This document shows, piece after piece, positions 7,770 through 16,462 of a DNA stretch of 46,165 nt (the stretch's first letter is position 1; each line of letters starts with the position of its first letter). The stretch comes from Mycobacterium gordonae (GTDB lineage Bacteria > Actinomycetota > Actinomycetes > Mycobacteriales > Mycobacteriaceae), in the NCBI RefSeq assembly GCF_001417955.2, contig NZ_LKTM01000331.1, positions 1 through 46,165 on the forward strand, given 5' to 3'. The notes beneath the pieces were generated by a model. That model made no database searches. It worked only from the letters and a program-made list of their open reading frames with translations, and was not told the DNA's origin. Made by a program: the position numbers and the translations under genes.

Positions 7770-9152
7770 TCAGTGGGCGAAGTGCTCCGCCTCGTAGTGC
7801 CCGCCGGGCTTGAGCTTGTCCAGCGATGCCAGCGCCTTGATGGCGTCGTCGTGCAGCGCCCGGGCCAGGTCGGCCGAGAGCCCCTCGCGCACCACGATGC
7901 GCAGCACCGACACGTCGGTCGCGTTGTCGGGCATGGTGTAGGCCGGCACCTGCCAGCCGTACCCCCGCAGCTCGTGGGAGACATCGAACTCGGTGTAGCC
8001 GCGGTCCTTGGCCAGCCGGAAGCTGACCACCGGAATGGCCGAGCCGTCGGAGATGATCTCCATGTGCTCGCCGGTGCGCAGCTGCTCACCCAGCCAGCGC
8101 GCGGTCGAGGACAGCGACTGCATGACCTGGGTGTAGCCCTCGCGGCCCAGCCGCAGGAAGTTGTAGTACTGGCCGACCACCTGGTTGCCCGGCCGGGAGA
8201 AGTTCAGCGTGAAGGTGGGCATGTCACCGCCCAGATAGTTGACCCGGAAAACCAGGTCCTCAGGCAGGTGTTCCGGGCTGCGCCACACCACGAACCCGAT
8301 CCCGGGATAGGTCAGGCCGTACTTGTGGCCGCTGACGTTGATCGAGACCACGCGCGGCAGCCGGAAGTCCCACACCAGCTCCGGGTGCAGGAACGGCACC
8401 ACGAACCCCCCGCTGGCGGCGTCGACGTGCACCGGAACGTCCACGCCACCGTCGGAGGCCAGCTTGTCCAGGGCCGCGCAGATCTCGGCGACGGGCTCAA
8501 GTTCGCCGGTGTAGGTGGTGCCCAGGATCGCGACCACGCCGATGGTGTCCTCGTCGACGGCGTCGAGAACCTGTTCGGGCGTGATGACGTAGCGGCCCTC
8601 CTCCATCGGCAGGTAGCGGGGTTCGACGTCGAAGTAGCGGCAGAACTTCTCCCAAACCACCTGCACGTTGGAGCCCATCACCAGGTTGGGGGTGCGGCCC
8701 TTCCAATCTTTGGTCTTGGCGCGCCAGCGCCACTTCAGCGCCAGACCGCCCAGCATCACCGCCTCGCTGGAGCCGATGGTGGACACGCCGACGGCGCTGC
8801 CGGGATCGTCGTCGCGCAGGCCCTCGGCGTGGAACAGGTCGGCCACCATGCACACACAGCGCTGCTCGATGGCCGCGGTCGCCGGGTATTCGTCTTTGTC
8901 GATCATGTTCTTGTCGAACGTCTCGGCCATCAGCTTCCCGGCTTCGGGGTCCATCCAGGTCGTGACGAAGGTGGCCAGGTTCAGCCGCGAACTGCCGTCG
9001 AGCATCAGCTCGTCGTGGATGAAGCGGTAGGCGGCTTCGGGATCCATCGACTCGTCGGGCATCCGCAGCGCCGGTACCGGCGCGGTGAACATGCGACCGG
9101 TGTAGGCCGGAGTGATCGAGTGGGTGGCCATCGACGGGTGGCTCTTGGACAC
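7770..9152 (-). CDS. gadB: Glutamate decarboxylase
   Basis: This PLP-dependent enzyme converts glutamate to GABA and CO2, consuming a proton; in other bacteria it supports acid tolerance and GABA metabolism. The 460-residue protein has the usual family length. Lys277 in NVSGHKYGL binds PLP, Asp244 in HVDAASGG pairs with the cofactor pyridine nitrogen, and GSSEAVMLGG forms the phosphate-binding region. The C-terminus ends in histidine (EHFAH); in E. coli GadB a C-terminal histidine is involved in closing the active site at neutral pH, so a similar role is possible. The GTG start at 9152 follows a GAAAGGG ribosome site and lies 24 bases after nnr. Confidence 0.96.
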   Translation of the reverse strand: MSKSHPSMATHSITPAYTGRMFTAPVPALRMPDESMDPEAAYRFIHDELMLDGSSRLNLATFVTTWMDPEAGKLMAETFDKNMIDKDEYPATAAIEQRCVCMVADLFHAEGLRDDDPGSAVGVSTIGSSEAVMLGGLALKWRWRAKTKDWKGRTPNLVMGSNVQVVWEKFCRYFDVEPRYLPMEEGRYVITPEQVLDAVDEDTIGVVAILGTTYTGELEPVAEICAALDKLASDGGVDVPVHVDAASGGFVVPFLHPELVWDFRLPRVVSINVSGHKYGLTYPGIGFVVWRSPEHLPEDLVFRVNYLGGDMPTFTLNFSRPGNQVVGQYYNFLRLGREGYTQVMQSLSSTARWLGEQLRTGEHMEIISDGSAIPVVSFRLAKDRGYTEFDVSHELRGYGWQVPAYTMPDNATDVSVLRIVVREGLSADLARALHDDAIKALASLDKLKPGGHYEAEHFAH

Positions 9153-9176
9153 GGCGATCCCTTTCGTTGCTGGTTG

Positions 9177-10592
9177 CTAAAGAGCGGCCACAGCTGCCCG
9201 GATGTGGTGCAGAATCCGCGACGACGAGGTCGGCGCCTCTCCGGGTCCCGGGTCGGCGGCCGACAGCGCCGCCGCCCGGGCGTGGACGAATGCCGCGGCC
9301 GCCGCGGCCTCGCCGGCGGGTAAACCGGAGGCCAGCAGCGCGCCGATCATCCCCGACAGCACGTCGCCGGACCCGGCGGTGGCCGCCCAGGACTGCCCGG
9401 CGGGGTTCAGGTAGACGGGCCCGCCGGGTTCGGCGATCACGGTGACGTTGCCCTTGAGCAGCACCGTGGCCCCCAGGGCGTCGGCGAGCCTGCGCGTCGC
9501 GCCCACCCGGTCGTCCCCGGGCGGCGATCCGGCCAGCCGGGCGAACTCCCCGGCGTGCGGTGTCAGCACCGTCGGTGCGGTGCGGTCGGCGACCAGCTCC
9601 GGATGGGCGGCCAGCATGGTCAACCCGTCGGCGTCCACCAGCACCGGCAGGTCGGTCTCCAGGGCGAACCACAGTGCGGCGGCGCCGGCCTCGTCGGTGC
9701 CCAGTCCCGGCCCGACCACCCAGGACTGCACCCGTCCGGCCGCCGCCGGGGTGGGTGAGGCGATCACTTCGGGCCAGCGCGCGAGCACTTCGCGATGGGC
9801 GCTGCCGGCGTAGCGGACCATGCCCGAGTGGGTCGCCACCGCCGCGCCGGTGCACAGCACCGCGGCGCCCGGGTAGGTCGAGGAGCCGGCCAGCACTCCG
9901 GTGACGCCCTGGGTGTACTTGTCGTCGCGGGCGCCCGGCACCGGCCAGCGCGCAACTACGTCGGCGGCCTCGAAACTGAGCAGGTCGGTGCCGGGCAGTT
10001 CCAGTCCGATGTCCACGAGTTCGACGCGGCCACAGTCAGCCAGCGCGTGCACGGGTTTGAGGCCGCCGAAGGTGACGGTGAGCGCGGCGCGCACCGCGGG
10101 TCCGGTGACGGCGCCGGTGGCCACGTCGATGCCACTGGGAATGTCGACGGCAACCACCGGGATGTCACCGGCCTGTTCGAAGACGTGAGCCGCCGCCGGC
10201 CGCAGCGGCCCCGAGCCGGAGATGCCCACTACTCCGTCGATCACCAGATCAGTTGTGGGATCGATGTTTTCGACGACACGCCCGCCCGCCTTGCGGAACG
10301 CGGCCAGCCCTTTTCGGTGGGTCTTGTCGGGGTTGAGCAGCACCGCGTCGGCGGCCGCACCGCGCCGTCGCAGGAAGGTCGCCGCCCACAGCGCGTCGCC
10401 GCCGTTGTCACCGGACCCTACGACCGCGCAGACCCGGCGGCCCGCGACTCCGCCCGTGCGGGCGGTCAGCTCACGGATAATCGCGGTGGCGAGGCCATAG
10501 GCGGCGCGTTTCATCAGTGCGCCGTCGGGCAGGCTGGCCAGCAGCGGCGCTTCCGCGTCGCGAATCGTGTCCGCAGAGTAGTAATGCCGCAT
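9177..10592 (-). CDS. nnr: Bifunctional NAD(P)H-hydrate epimerase / ADP-dependent dehydratase
   Basis: Nnr repairs hydrated NADH and NADPH, which form spontaneously or by GAPDH side activity. The 471-residue protein fuses the N-terminal epimerase domain to the C-terminal ADP-dependent dehydratase domain. The epimerase (about 1-215) shows GSGDNGGDALWAA and VDIPSGIDVATG. The dehydratase (about 225-470) has a ribokinase-like fold with LTPHAGEFARL and the ATP-site motif GSGDVLSGMIGALL. Both domains look complete. The ATG at 10592 is separated by two bases from the stop of the rhomboid-like gene, and gadB follows after 24 bases. Confidence 0.96.
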   Translation of the reverse strand: MRHYYSADTIRDAEAPLLASLPDGALMKRAAYGLATAIIRELTARTGGVAGRRVCAVVGSGDNGGDALWAATFLRRRGAAADAVLLNPDKTHRKGLAAFRKAGGRVVENIDPTTDLVIDGVVGISGSGPLRPAAAHVFEQAGDIPVVAVDIPSGIDVATGAVTGPAVRAALTVTFGGLKPVHALADCGRVELVDIGLELPGTDLLSFEAADVVARWPVPGARDDKYTQGVTGVLAGSSTYPGAAVLCTGAAVATHSGMVRYAGSAHREVLARWPEVIASPTPAAAGRVQSWVVGPGLGTDEAGAAALWFALETDLPVLVDADGLTMLAAHPELVADRTAPTVLTPHAGEFARLAGSPPGDDRVGATRRLADALGATVLLKGNVTVIAEPGGPVYLNPAGQSWAATAGSGDVLSGMIGALLASGLPAGEAAAAAAFVHARAAALSAADPGPGEAPTSSSRILHHIRAAVAAL

Positions 10593-10594
10593 CG

Positions 10595-11311
10595 TCAGCC
10601 CGGTGCTTCCTGTGTCTTGCGCCGTCCGAAGACGGCTTTGAACCGCTCGGCCGGATTCCAGGACCCGGTCTTGCGCTCGCGGGCCATCGGGAAGAAGGCG
10701 AGACCGATCAGCAGCGCCGCGAAATGGCCGATGGCGGTGAAGCTGAGCTCGATCCGGTCCATCACCAGCACGGGGAAACCGAAGATGAGCAGCAGCACCC
10801 CCAGGTAGCCCCAGCGCCAGGGCCGGGCGATGCGGTAGGTGAGTATCCCCATGACCCCGACCAGGAAGTAGCTGACCCCGATGTCGTGGGCGCGCACCGA
10901 TCTCGACGAGGCGTCATGCATCTGAATAGCCAGGTAGAGCAGGCCTTCGCTGATATAGGTGGCGACGATGTGTGACGTCAATCCCACAGTCAGCCAACGC
11001 AATTGGCCGAGCCATCGCTCGGCCGGCGCCAGGAAGATGGTGAACAGCAGCAGGTAGGGCTCCAGGCTCCGGCCGTCAATCCACAACAGGCTGGAGAACA
11101 GCACACCCAGCGGATCGGTCGCCAGGGCGTGCACGTTGGTGTAGCGGTGCAACAGGATCGAGTGCAACTGGTGCCCGGTGAGCAGGTTCTGCACGATCGT
11201 CGTGATGGCCAGCGCGAGCAGCCAGCCGTAGGTCAGTGGCGCGCTGGTGACGTAGTGCCACACGATGCGCACCAACGCCCGGGCCCGTACCGATACCGAT
11301 ACCCTCGCCAC
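10595..11311 (-). CDS. Rhomboid-like polytopic membrane protein
   Basis: The 238-residue protein has six or seven hydrophobic helices between about residues 28 and 210 and a basic C-terminal tail, so it is an inner-membrane protein. Position and size match H37Rv Rv3434c, recalled as a conserved membrane protein. The helices carry rhomboid-protease-like features: GVS with Ser147 in a transmembrane helix, IGHFAALLIG with His196 in the last helix, and His114 in an early helix. Proteolytic activity is therefore possible but unproven; the match is by eye. The GTG start follows GAAAGGG with about eight bases of spacing. It is the first gene of the nnr-gadB-alr-tsa run. Confidence 0.8.
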   Translation of the reverse strand: MARVSVSVRARALVRIVWHYVTSAPLTYGWLLALAITTIVQNLLTGHQLHSILLHRYTNVHALATDPLGVLFSSLLWIDGRSLEPYLLLFTIFLAPAERWLGQLRWLTVGLTSHIVATYISEGLLYLAIQMHDASSRSVRAHDIGVSYFLVGVMGILTYRIARPWRWGYLGVLLLIFGFPVLVMDRIELSFTAIGHFAALLIGLAFFPMARERKTGSWNPAERFKAVFGRRKTQEAPG

Positions 11312-11339
11312 CGTGTAACCCTTTCACGCCCGGTGTCGC

Positions 11340-11460
11340 TGCGTACAGCGTGGGGCGTCGCCCGACAGCGCAATAGGGAGCGCCGCATTCGTCACGAAAC
11401 TTTGGCGTTCGGGCGCGGGCCGGTGCCACATGACCCACGCGACACCCGCTGTCACCCCGG
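11340..11460 (-). pseudogene. Degraded 5' relic of a second cyclase/ATPase gene
   Basis: Directly after the stop of the cyclase gene, the minus strand repeats the beginning of that same gene in decayed form. On the plus strand, 11383-11395 (CCGCATTCGTCAC) and 11419-11432 (GCCGGTGCCACATG) match 14577-14589 and 14609-14622 of the intact gene in the same order. The GTG codon opening the relic is followed by ACAGCGGGTGTCGCGTG, against ACAACGGGGGTGGCGTG after the intact ATG. The relic has lost two bases after that block and gained one before the CGTGACGAATGCGG block, so the zinc-ribbon frame is broken and soon hits TGA. Weaker similarity continues to about 11340. No catalytic part remains. Confidence 0.75.
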
Positions 11461-14400
11461 TTATTCCTGACCCTCGATCATCGAGTTGGCCCAGGCGATG
11501 TGCCCTTCGAAGCCAAGCGATTCCGCCATTGCGCGATAGCGGTGCACCAGCTCCCAATATTCAGCATCCTCACAGCGGGCCCGGGCTACCAGCGCGCGCA
11601 ATCGCAACAGCGTGATCTCGCGTATGGCCGAACCGTCGTGGACGCCCAGATTCGCCAACCGCTCGATCGCTTCGTGGGCCTCGGTAAGGTCGTCCACGTC
11701 GCCACGGTGCAGGAGTGTCTCCACTAGGACGCTGGTGGCGCAAACGCTGTAACCGAACCTTCCCTCCAGGTGTAGCTCGTCCGCGACTTTGCGCATCGCC
11801 GGAAGGGCGGCGTCGTGGTCACCGCGCCCCGCCTTCTCCTGGGCGGCCCATAACTCGACGACAGGTACCATCTGCAGGCCGACCTGCTTGCGCTGCAAGT
11901 TATCGGAAGCCTGCGCGATCAGCTGCAGTCCGCGCTGGCGGTCGGCCGAAGCCTCTCGACTCAGCAGCGCAACACCCAGCGTGTACTCGGCCATTGCCAG
12001 TGCGAGATCATTGCCGGCCGGCTCTGCCGTCTTCACCGCCTCCTCGATGCTGCGTACCGCGGAGTCGTCCACCCGCAGCACGCCGTAAGGGATCGCGTGA
12101 CCGTAGGTCCAGATGACGACACCGGCGAACGTTATCGAGTCGTTGCTGTGTCGGGCGATCGCGACGGCGTCGTCGAGGTCTTGGCGCCAGCCGGGGCGGC
12201 CCAGCCACCACCGCGCAGTACTGCGCCATGCCACGGCGACCGCCAGCGGTGATGCAAAACCAAAGCTGGCGCCTTTGGCTGGGTCGCCGGCGGCCAGGTC
12301 GATGACGGTCTGCGACCACCGCAGGATTTCCCCGAAGTCACCAGCGTCCTCCCAGGTGGCGAACGCTGCGTGCGCCAACCCGGTGGTCAAGGTCGGATCG
12401 CCGATCGACTCGAGCAGCGCCATCTGTTCGGATGCCAGACGTGAGCCCTCACGCGCGCGCCGGGAGTAAAGCAGGTCGGCCAACAGCCCGGTCATGCCGA
12501 CGGCTAACGACACCTTGTCCCCGGCGGCGTTGCACAACTCCCGCAGCTCCGCGAAGCGGCCCCGGCTTTCCTGGGCTGATCGGTCTTGGGAGTCGGTGGC
12601 ACACAGCATGGTGCGGGGAGCAATGCGCATCGACAACCGGTCAGGGACATCGATGGGCAGTGCGTCGGCGATGCGGCTTGCCCGGTCCCAACTCGCCCGG
12701 GCGGCGCCGAGGTCACGGTTGGTGGACCACGCGGCGGCCCGCATGTGCCAGGCATACGCCGCGTGTAGCTCGCCGGCGGCCTGCAGATGTTCGGCGATCA
12801 GCGTCGCGTTTTCCTCCACCGAGTCCGGGTCGCTCTCTTGGATCGCGGCGGCCAGGCGTCGATGCCACTGGGCGCGATCGGATTTCAGTTGGGATTCGTA
12901 GGCCACCGCATGGATCAGCGGGTGGCGGAAGGCGTACTCGGCGCTCGGGGTAAATCGCACCGGATCGATCAGCTCGGCGCCTAGCAACCCATCGAGGGCC
13001 GGGTCGATGCCCAGCGCGGCGAGCAGCTCCGGTTGGAAGCGGGCACCGATCACCGACGCCGCGTTCAACGTCCGCTTGGACGCCGTGTCCAGGCGGTCGA
13101 TGCGCGCCTCGATGGTCGCCTGCACCGTAGCCGGCACGCTGACGTCGGCGGCGTCGGCGCGGTTGACGTAGGCGCCGCGCACACCCTCCAGCACGTCGCG
13201 CTGCACCAATTCACGCACCATCTCCTCGGCGAAAAACGGGTTTCCACCGGCGCGCTCGGCGATGGTCGCGGCCAGGTCGGCCACCGAGAGATCCGTGCCC
13301 AGCAGCTCTGCGATCAGCGCCGCGGTGTCCGAATCACCCAGCGGAGCAAGGACTATTCTCTGTGCGCCGTGCGTCCGTGTCAGCGCTCCCTCGTACTCGG
13401 GGCGAGCGGTGATCAACACCATCGACCGGGTGCGTGAGATGACGGATAGAAAGTCGGCCAGCATAGACTCGCTGACCGCATCAATCCAGTGTGCATCCTC
13501 GATCAGGTACAGTGTCGGCTCGCTGCGCGCCAGCGTCGCGGTGTTGATCAGTGCGATTAACCGGCGTCGCCGGGCATCGGGGTCGATCTGAGGCAGCGGC
13601 ACTTCGGGGTCCGCGATGCCGAGCAGATCATCAAATAGCACCAGATCCTGCGGGTCGACATGGCCGACTCGGTGCCGGACGCTGTTCCGGGCGGCCTCGC
13701 CGCCGAGGTCGGCCACGCCCATGCTCGCGCGCAGCAGCCGCGTCAGCGCATAAAATGGGACCTCAGTGGCATGCGACTCGCAGAAGGCCCAACACACTCC
13801 GACCCCGCGACCGGCGGCCAGCGCCGCGACTTCGCGGGCCGTCCGCGTCTTGCCGATGCCCGGCGGTCCCACCACAGTCACGACACCGCCGTAGCCGCCG
13901 ATCGCGCGGTCCACCATGGCGTCAAGAGCCGCCATCTCCCAATGTCGGCCGACCAAGGTGGCGTCGGTGCGCCCGACTAGTTCATCGCGCGGGGCGATCC
14001 CCAGCAGCTGGCGCGCTCGCACCGGTTCTTCGGAGCCCTTGATGCGCACCCACTGCGGCTCACCCAGCTGCGCGGCGTATTCGACCAGACGCGCGGTGGA
14101 CTCCGAGAGGAGCACCGCGCCTGGGGATGCAACGGCTTCCATTCGCTGCGCCAGTCCGACCGTCTCGCCGGTCGCGGCGTACCCCAGTGACCCCGAACCA
14201 ATCTCACCTGCGATCACCCGGCCCGAGTTCAGACCCACCCGCAGCCGCAGGGTCACCCCGTCCCGGAATGCCACTTCACCCGCCAGTCCGTTGGCCTCCT
14301 CCTGGATTTCCAGGGCGGTCAGGCAGGCGCGAAAAGCATGATCCTCCAATGCGATTGGGGCACCAAACAGTGCCATCACGCCGTCGCCGTTGTACTCCAC

Positions 14401-14649
14401 GGTCCCGCCGTAGCGCCGTACCACCGCCGCCGAGCGCTCCACCAGCTCGATCATGATTTCACGTAGCCGTTCCATGTCCACCGCGGCCGCAAGATCCATC
14501 GAGCGCACCACATCGGCGAACAGCACCGTCACCTGCTTGTACTGGGCTGTGTCACCGGGAACCGAAGTGGGATAACCGCATTCGTCACAGAATTTGGCGC
14601 TTTCGCGCAGGCCGGTGCCACATGACCTGCACGCCACCCCCGTTGTCAT
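11461..14649 (-). CDS. Zinc-ribbon class III nucleotidyl cyclase - AAA ATPase - TPR-like protein
   Basis: This is a 1062-residue signalling protein of a family often present in several copies in mycobacteria. Domains in order are a CxxC...CxxC zinc ribbon (Cys7, 10, 21, 24), a class III cyclase homology domain (about 36-215), a P-loop ATPase domain with Walker A GPPGIGKT at 261-268, and a long alpha-helical TPR-like C-terminus. Cyclase residues seen are Asp46 (LFADVV), Asp89 (YNGDGVM) and Arg144 (NSGRVIAGEIG). The transition-state Asn normally found in TVNxAxR is replaced by Gly165 in TVGLAQR, so cyclase activity may be weak or altered. No C-terminal LuxR helix-turn-helix is evident. The ATG at 14649 lies 59 bases after a DUF4436 gene. 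Confidence 0.88.
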   Translation of the reverse strand: MTTGVACRSCGTGLRESAKFCDECGYPTSVPGDTAQYKQVTVLFADVVRSMDLAAAVDMERLREIMIELVERSAAVVRRYGGTVEYNGDGVMALFGAPIALEDHAFRACLTALEIQEEANGLAGEVAFRDGVTLRLRVGLNSGRVIAGEIGSGSLGYAATGETVGLAQRMEAVASPGAVLLSESTARLVEYAAQLGEPQWVRIKGSEEPVRARQLLGIAPRDELVGRTDATLVGRHWEMAALDAMVDRAIGGYGGVVTVVGPPGIGKTRTAREVAALAAGRGVGVCWAFCESHATEVPFYALTRLLRASMGVADLGGEAARNSVRHRVGHVDPQDLVLFDDLLGIADPEVPLPQIDPDARRRRLIALINTATLARSEPTLYLIEDAHWIDAVSESMLADFLSVISRTRSMVLITARPEYEGALTRTHGAQRIVLAPLGDSDTAALIAELLGTDLSVADLAATIAERAGGNPFFAEEMVRELVQRDVLEGVRGAYVNRADAADVSVPATVQATIEARIDRLDTASKRTLNAASVIGARFQPELLAALGIDPALDGLLGAELIDPVRFTPSAEYAFRHPLIHAVAYESQLKSDRAQWHRRLAAAIQESDPDSVEENATLIAEHLQAAGELHAAYAWHMRAAAWSTNRDLGAARASWDRASRIADALPIDVPDRLSMRIAPRTMLCATDSQDRSAQESRGRFAELRELCNAAGDKVSLAVGMTGLLADLLYSRRAREGSRLASEQMALLESIGDPTLTTGLAHAAFATWEDAGDFGEILRWSQTVIDLAAGDPAKGASFGFASPLAVAVAWRSTARWWLGRPGWRQDLDDAVAIARHSNDSITFAGVVIWTYGHAIPYGVLRVDDSAVRSIEEAVKTAEPAGNDLALAMAEYTLGVALLSREASADRQRGLQLIAQASDNLQRKQVGLQMVPVVELWAAQEKAGRGDHDAALPAMRKVADELHLEGRFGYSVCATSVLVETLLHRGDVDDLTEAHEAIERLANLGVHDGSAIREITLLRLRALVARARCEDAEYWELVHRYRAMAESLGFEGHIAWANSMIEGQE

Positions 14650-14708
14650 CCCTGGCTTAACCGATCTAAGAGTCCCGACTACTCAACCTTGAAGGATAAG
14701 GCGTTCAC

Positions 14709-15578
14709 CTACGGCTTCTCGGGCCTATCGGATTTCACGGGCTTATCCGGTTGTTCCGGCGCCAGGTGCCGCCACCAGCAGGTGATGTAGATCAGCATCG
14801 AGAGCACCAGGACGACGATCACCCACAGTACGACCCTGACGTCGACCTCGGCCCCGAACGGCGGCGCGTTGGGCAGCGCGTTGCGCAGCGGCACCACCGC
14901 GAAGAGCATCGCTGCGTACCAGGTGGTCATCGGGGGCTGGAACTTACGCTTGTCCCGGGCCGTCTGCACCGCGACGAACAGTCCCATGCCGGCGAGTGCC
15001 ACCAGAACCGCGATGATGACGACCGCGAACGTCTTGGTGCTCGGTGACCGCTCCAACTCCACCCGATACGGTGCGGCGGCCGCGGAATTGTCGGTCGTCG
15101 AGATGTCGATGCGCCAGCCGGCGAGACGGTCGGCGAACGTCACCGCCGCCCGTTCCGGCACCGGGTTGTCGCCCCGGAAGACCTCGACCGTGACCGGCCC
15201 GGAAACGTAGTGATCGAACGGCCAGTCGGTGACGGCTCCCGCGATGCTCAGTGGCACCGGAAAGCTGCCGGGCACCATGCCTTTCGACCATGAGCGCTTG
15301 GTGGGCGACGCCGCGGAGGTGACGACGACGCTGAATTCCTGGGTCAGATCATGGGTGCGGGGGTCGAGCAACGTAGGTCCGGGCACGATGGCGAGGTTGG
15401 CCAGCAGCACCGTGTTGCTCTGCTGAACTTCCTGCAAATCCATGGTGATGGTGGTTCCGTCGGTCATCGGCCGACCCTGGGTCAGGTCGTGCGGGCCATG
15501 ACCGGCGCCGGCGTATACGAAGTTCGTGGCGATGTAGGCCGCGATGAACAGCAGCACACCGGCGATTCCGAGCTTCAT
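14709..15578 (-). CDS. DUF4436 membrane protein, copy 3 (last of the tandem)
   Basis: The 289-residue product has one N-terminal membrane helix (about 4-24), an extracytoplasmic domain of about 160 residues, and three helices in the last 110 residues. The shared family motifs are WPFDHYVSGP in the outer domain and KFQPPMTTWYAAMLFA plus CWWRHLAPE in the membrane part. The function is unknown. The C-terminal tail is lysine- and proline-rich (PDKPVKSDRPEKP). It lies 50 bases after copy 2, so the three copies and glmS probably form one transcript. H37Rv has, as I recall, a single copy here (Rv3435c). Confidence 0.85.
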   Translation of the reverse strand: MKLGIAGVLLFIAAYIATNFVYAGAGHGPHDLTQGRPMTDGTTITMDLQEVQQSNTVLLANLAIVPGPTLLDPRTHDLTQEFSVVVTSAASPTKRSWSKGMVPGSFPVPLSIAGAVTDWPFDHYVSGPVTVEVFRGDNPVPERAAVTFADRLAGWRIDISTTDNSAAAAPYRVELERSPSTKTFAVVIIAVLVALAGMGLFVAVQTARDKRKFQPPMTTWYAAMLFAVVPLRNALPNAPPFGAEVDVRVVLWVIVVLVLSMLIYITCWWRHLAPEQPDKPVKSDRPEKP

Positions 15579-15628
15579 ATGTCATGCCTATAACCGTGTC
15601 CGAAAACCCGCAAGGACCAGCAGCGAAC

Positions 15629-16462
15629 TCAATTCTCGGGTCTGAGATGCCGCCACCAGCAAGCGATGTACAGCGTCAGCGAAATCACCAACACCACAAT
15701 GACCCACAGAATCACCGTCACGTCGATCCACGCGCCGACGGGGGGCGGGTCGGGGAGCGCGCCCCGCAGCGGCATCACCGCGAAGAGCATCGCCGCATAC
15801 CAGGTGGTCATCGGCGGCTGAAATTTCCTTCGGTCGCGAAAGGTCTGCACCGCGACGAACAACGCCAGCACGGCGAGCGCGACCAGGACACCGAGAATGA
15901 CGACGGCGAAGGCAGCGGTACTGGGTGACCGGTACAGATCCAGCCGGTAGGGCGCACGTTCGTTGCCCGCCCCGAGCCGATTGACCTCGATCTTCCAGCC
16001 GAGCAGCCGGTCGACCAGTGTCGCGGTGGCGGGTACCGGCGTCTGGGCTGTCCCGGTGAAGAGCTGCATCGCCAGGGGCCCCGACTCGTACTGGTCGAAC
16101 GGCCAACTGGCGACATCACCGGTGAGGGTGACCGACACCGGAACGATGTCGGGCAGCGTGCCCTTGGGCCAGGTCCGCTTGCTCGTCGATACCACGGAGG
16201 TGGCTACGACGCTGAGATCGTCGTTCAGCGTGTGGGTCTCGGGGTCCAGCAGCGCCGGTCCCGGCAGGACGGTGATGTTTGCCCGCAGCACGCTGTTGTC
16301 GGACTGGATGTCCTCGATGTCGAAAGTCACCTTGGTTCCATCGGCCGGGGCGGGACCGTCGGCGATCCGACGTGGATGGCCCATACCGCTGTCGACGTAC
16401 AAGACGATGGAGCCGATGTAGGCCGAGATGAAAAGCAGGACGCTCGCGATCGCAAGCTTCAC
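15629..16462 (-). CDS. DUF4436 membrane protein, copy 2
   Basis: The reading frame is open far upstream through copy 1, giving a misleading 555-codon frame. The real gene starts at GTG 16462, which overlaps the copy 1 TGA in a GTGA junction, and encodes 277 residues. It starts VKLAIASVLLFISAYIG, a membrane helix, followed by the outer domain with WPFDQYESGP. The membrane part has the motif KFQPPMTTWYAAMLFA and ends CWWRHLRPEN. The outer domain shares the PGPALLDPETHTL-type segment with the other copies, but the copies are clearly diverged, so the duplication is not recent. Function unknown. Confidence 0.87.
   Translation of the reverse strand: MKLAIASVLLFISAYIGSIVLYVDSGMGHPRRIADGPAPADGTKVTFDIEDIQSDNSVLRANITVLPGPALLDPETHTLNDDLSVVATSVVSTSKRTWPKGTLPDIVPVSVTLTGDVASWPFDQYESGPLAMQLFTGTAQTPVPATATLVDRLLGWKIEVNRLGAGNERAPYRLDLYRSPSTAAFAVVILGVLVALAVLALFVAVQTFRDRRKFQPPMTTWYAAMLFAVMPLRGALPDPPPVGAWIDVTVILWVIVVLVISLTLYIACWWRHLRPEN

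Noticed and set aside
6329..9323. Two long plus-strand open frames opposite alr and gadB
   Set aside because: They are shadows of highly conserved minus-strand enzymes in high-GC DNA, with low-complexity His/Gly/Val-rich translation.
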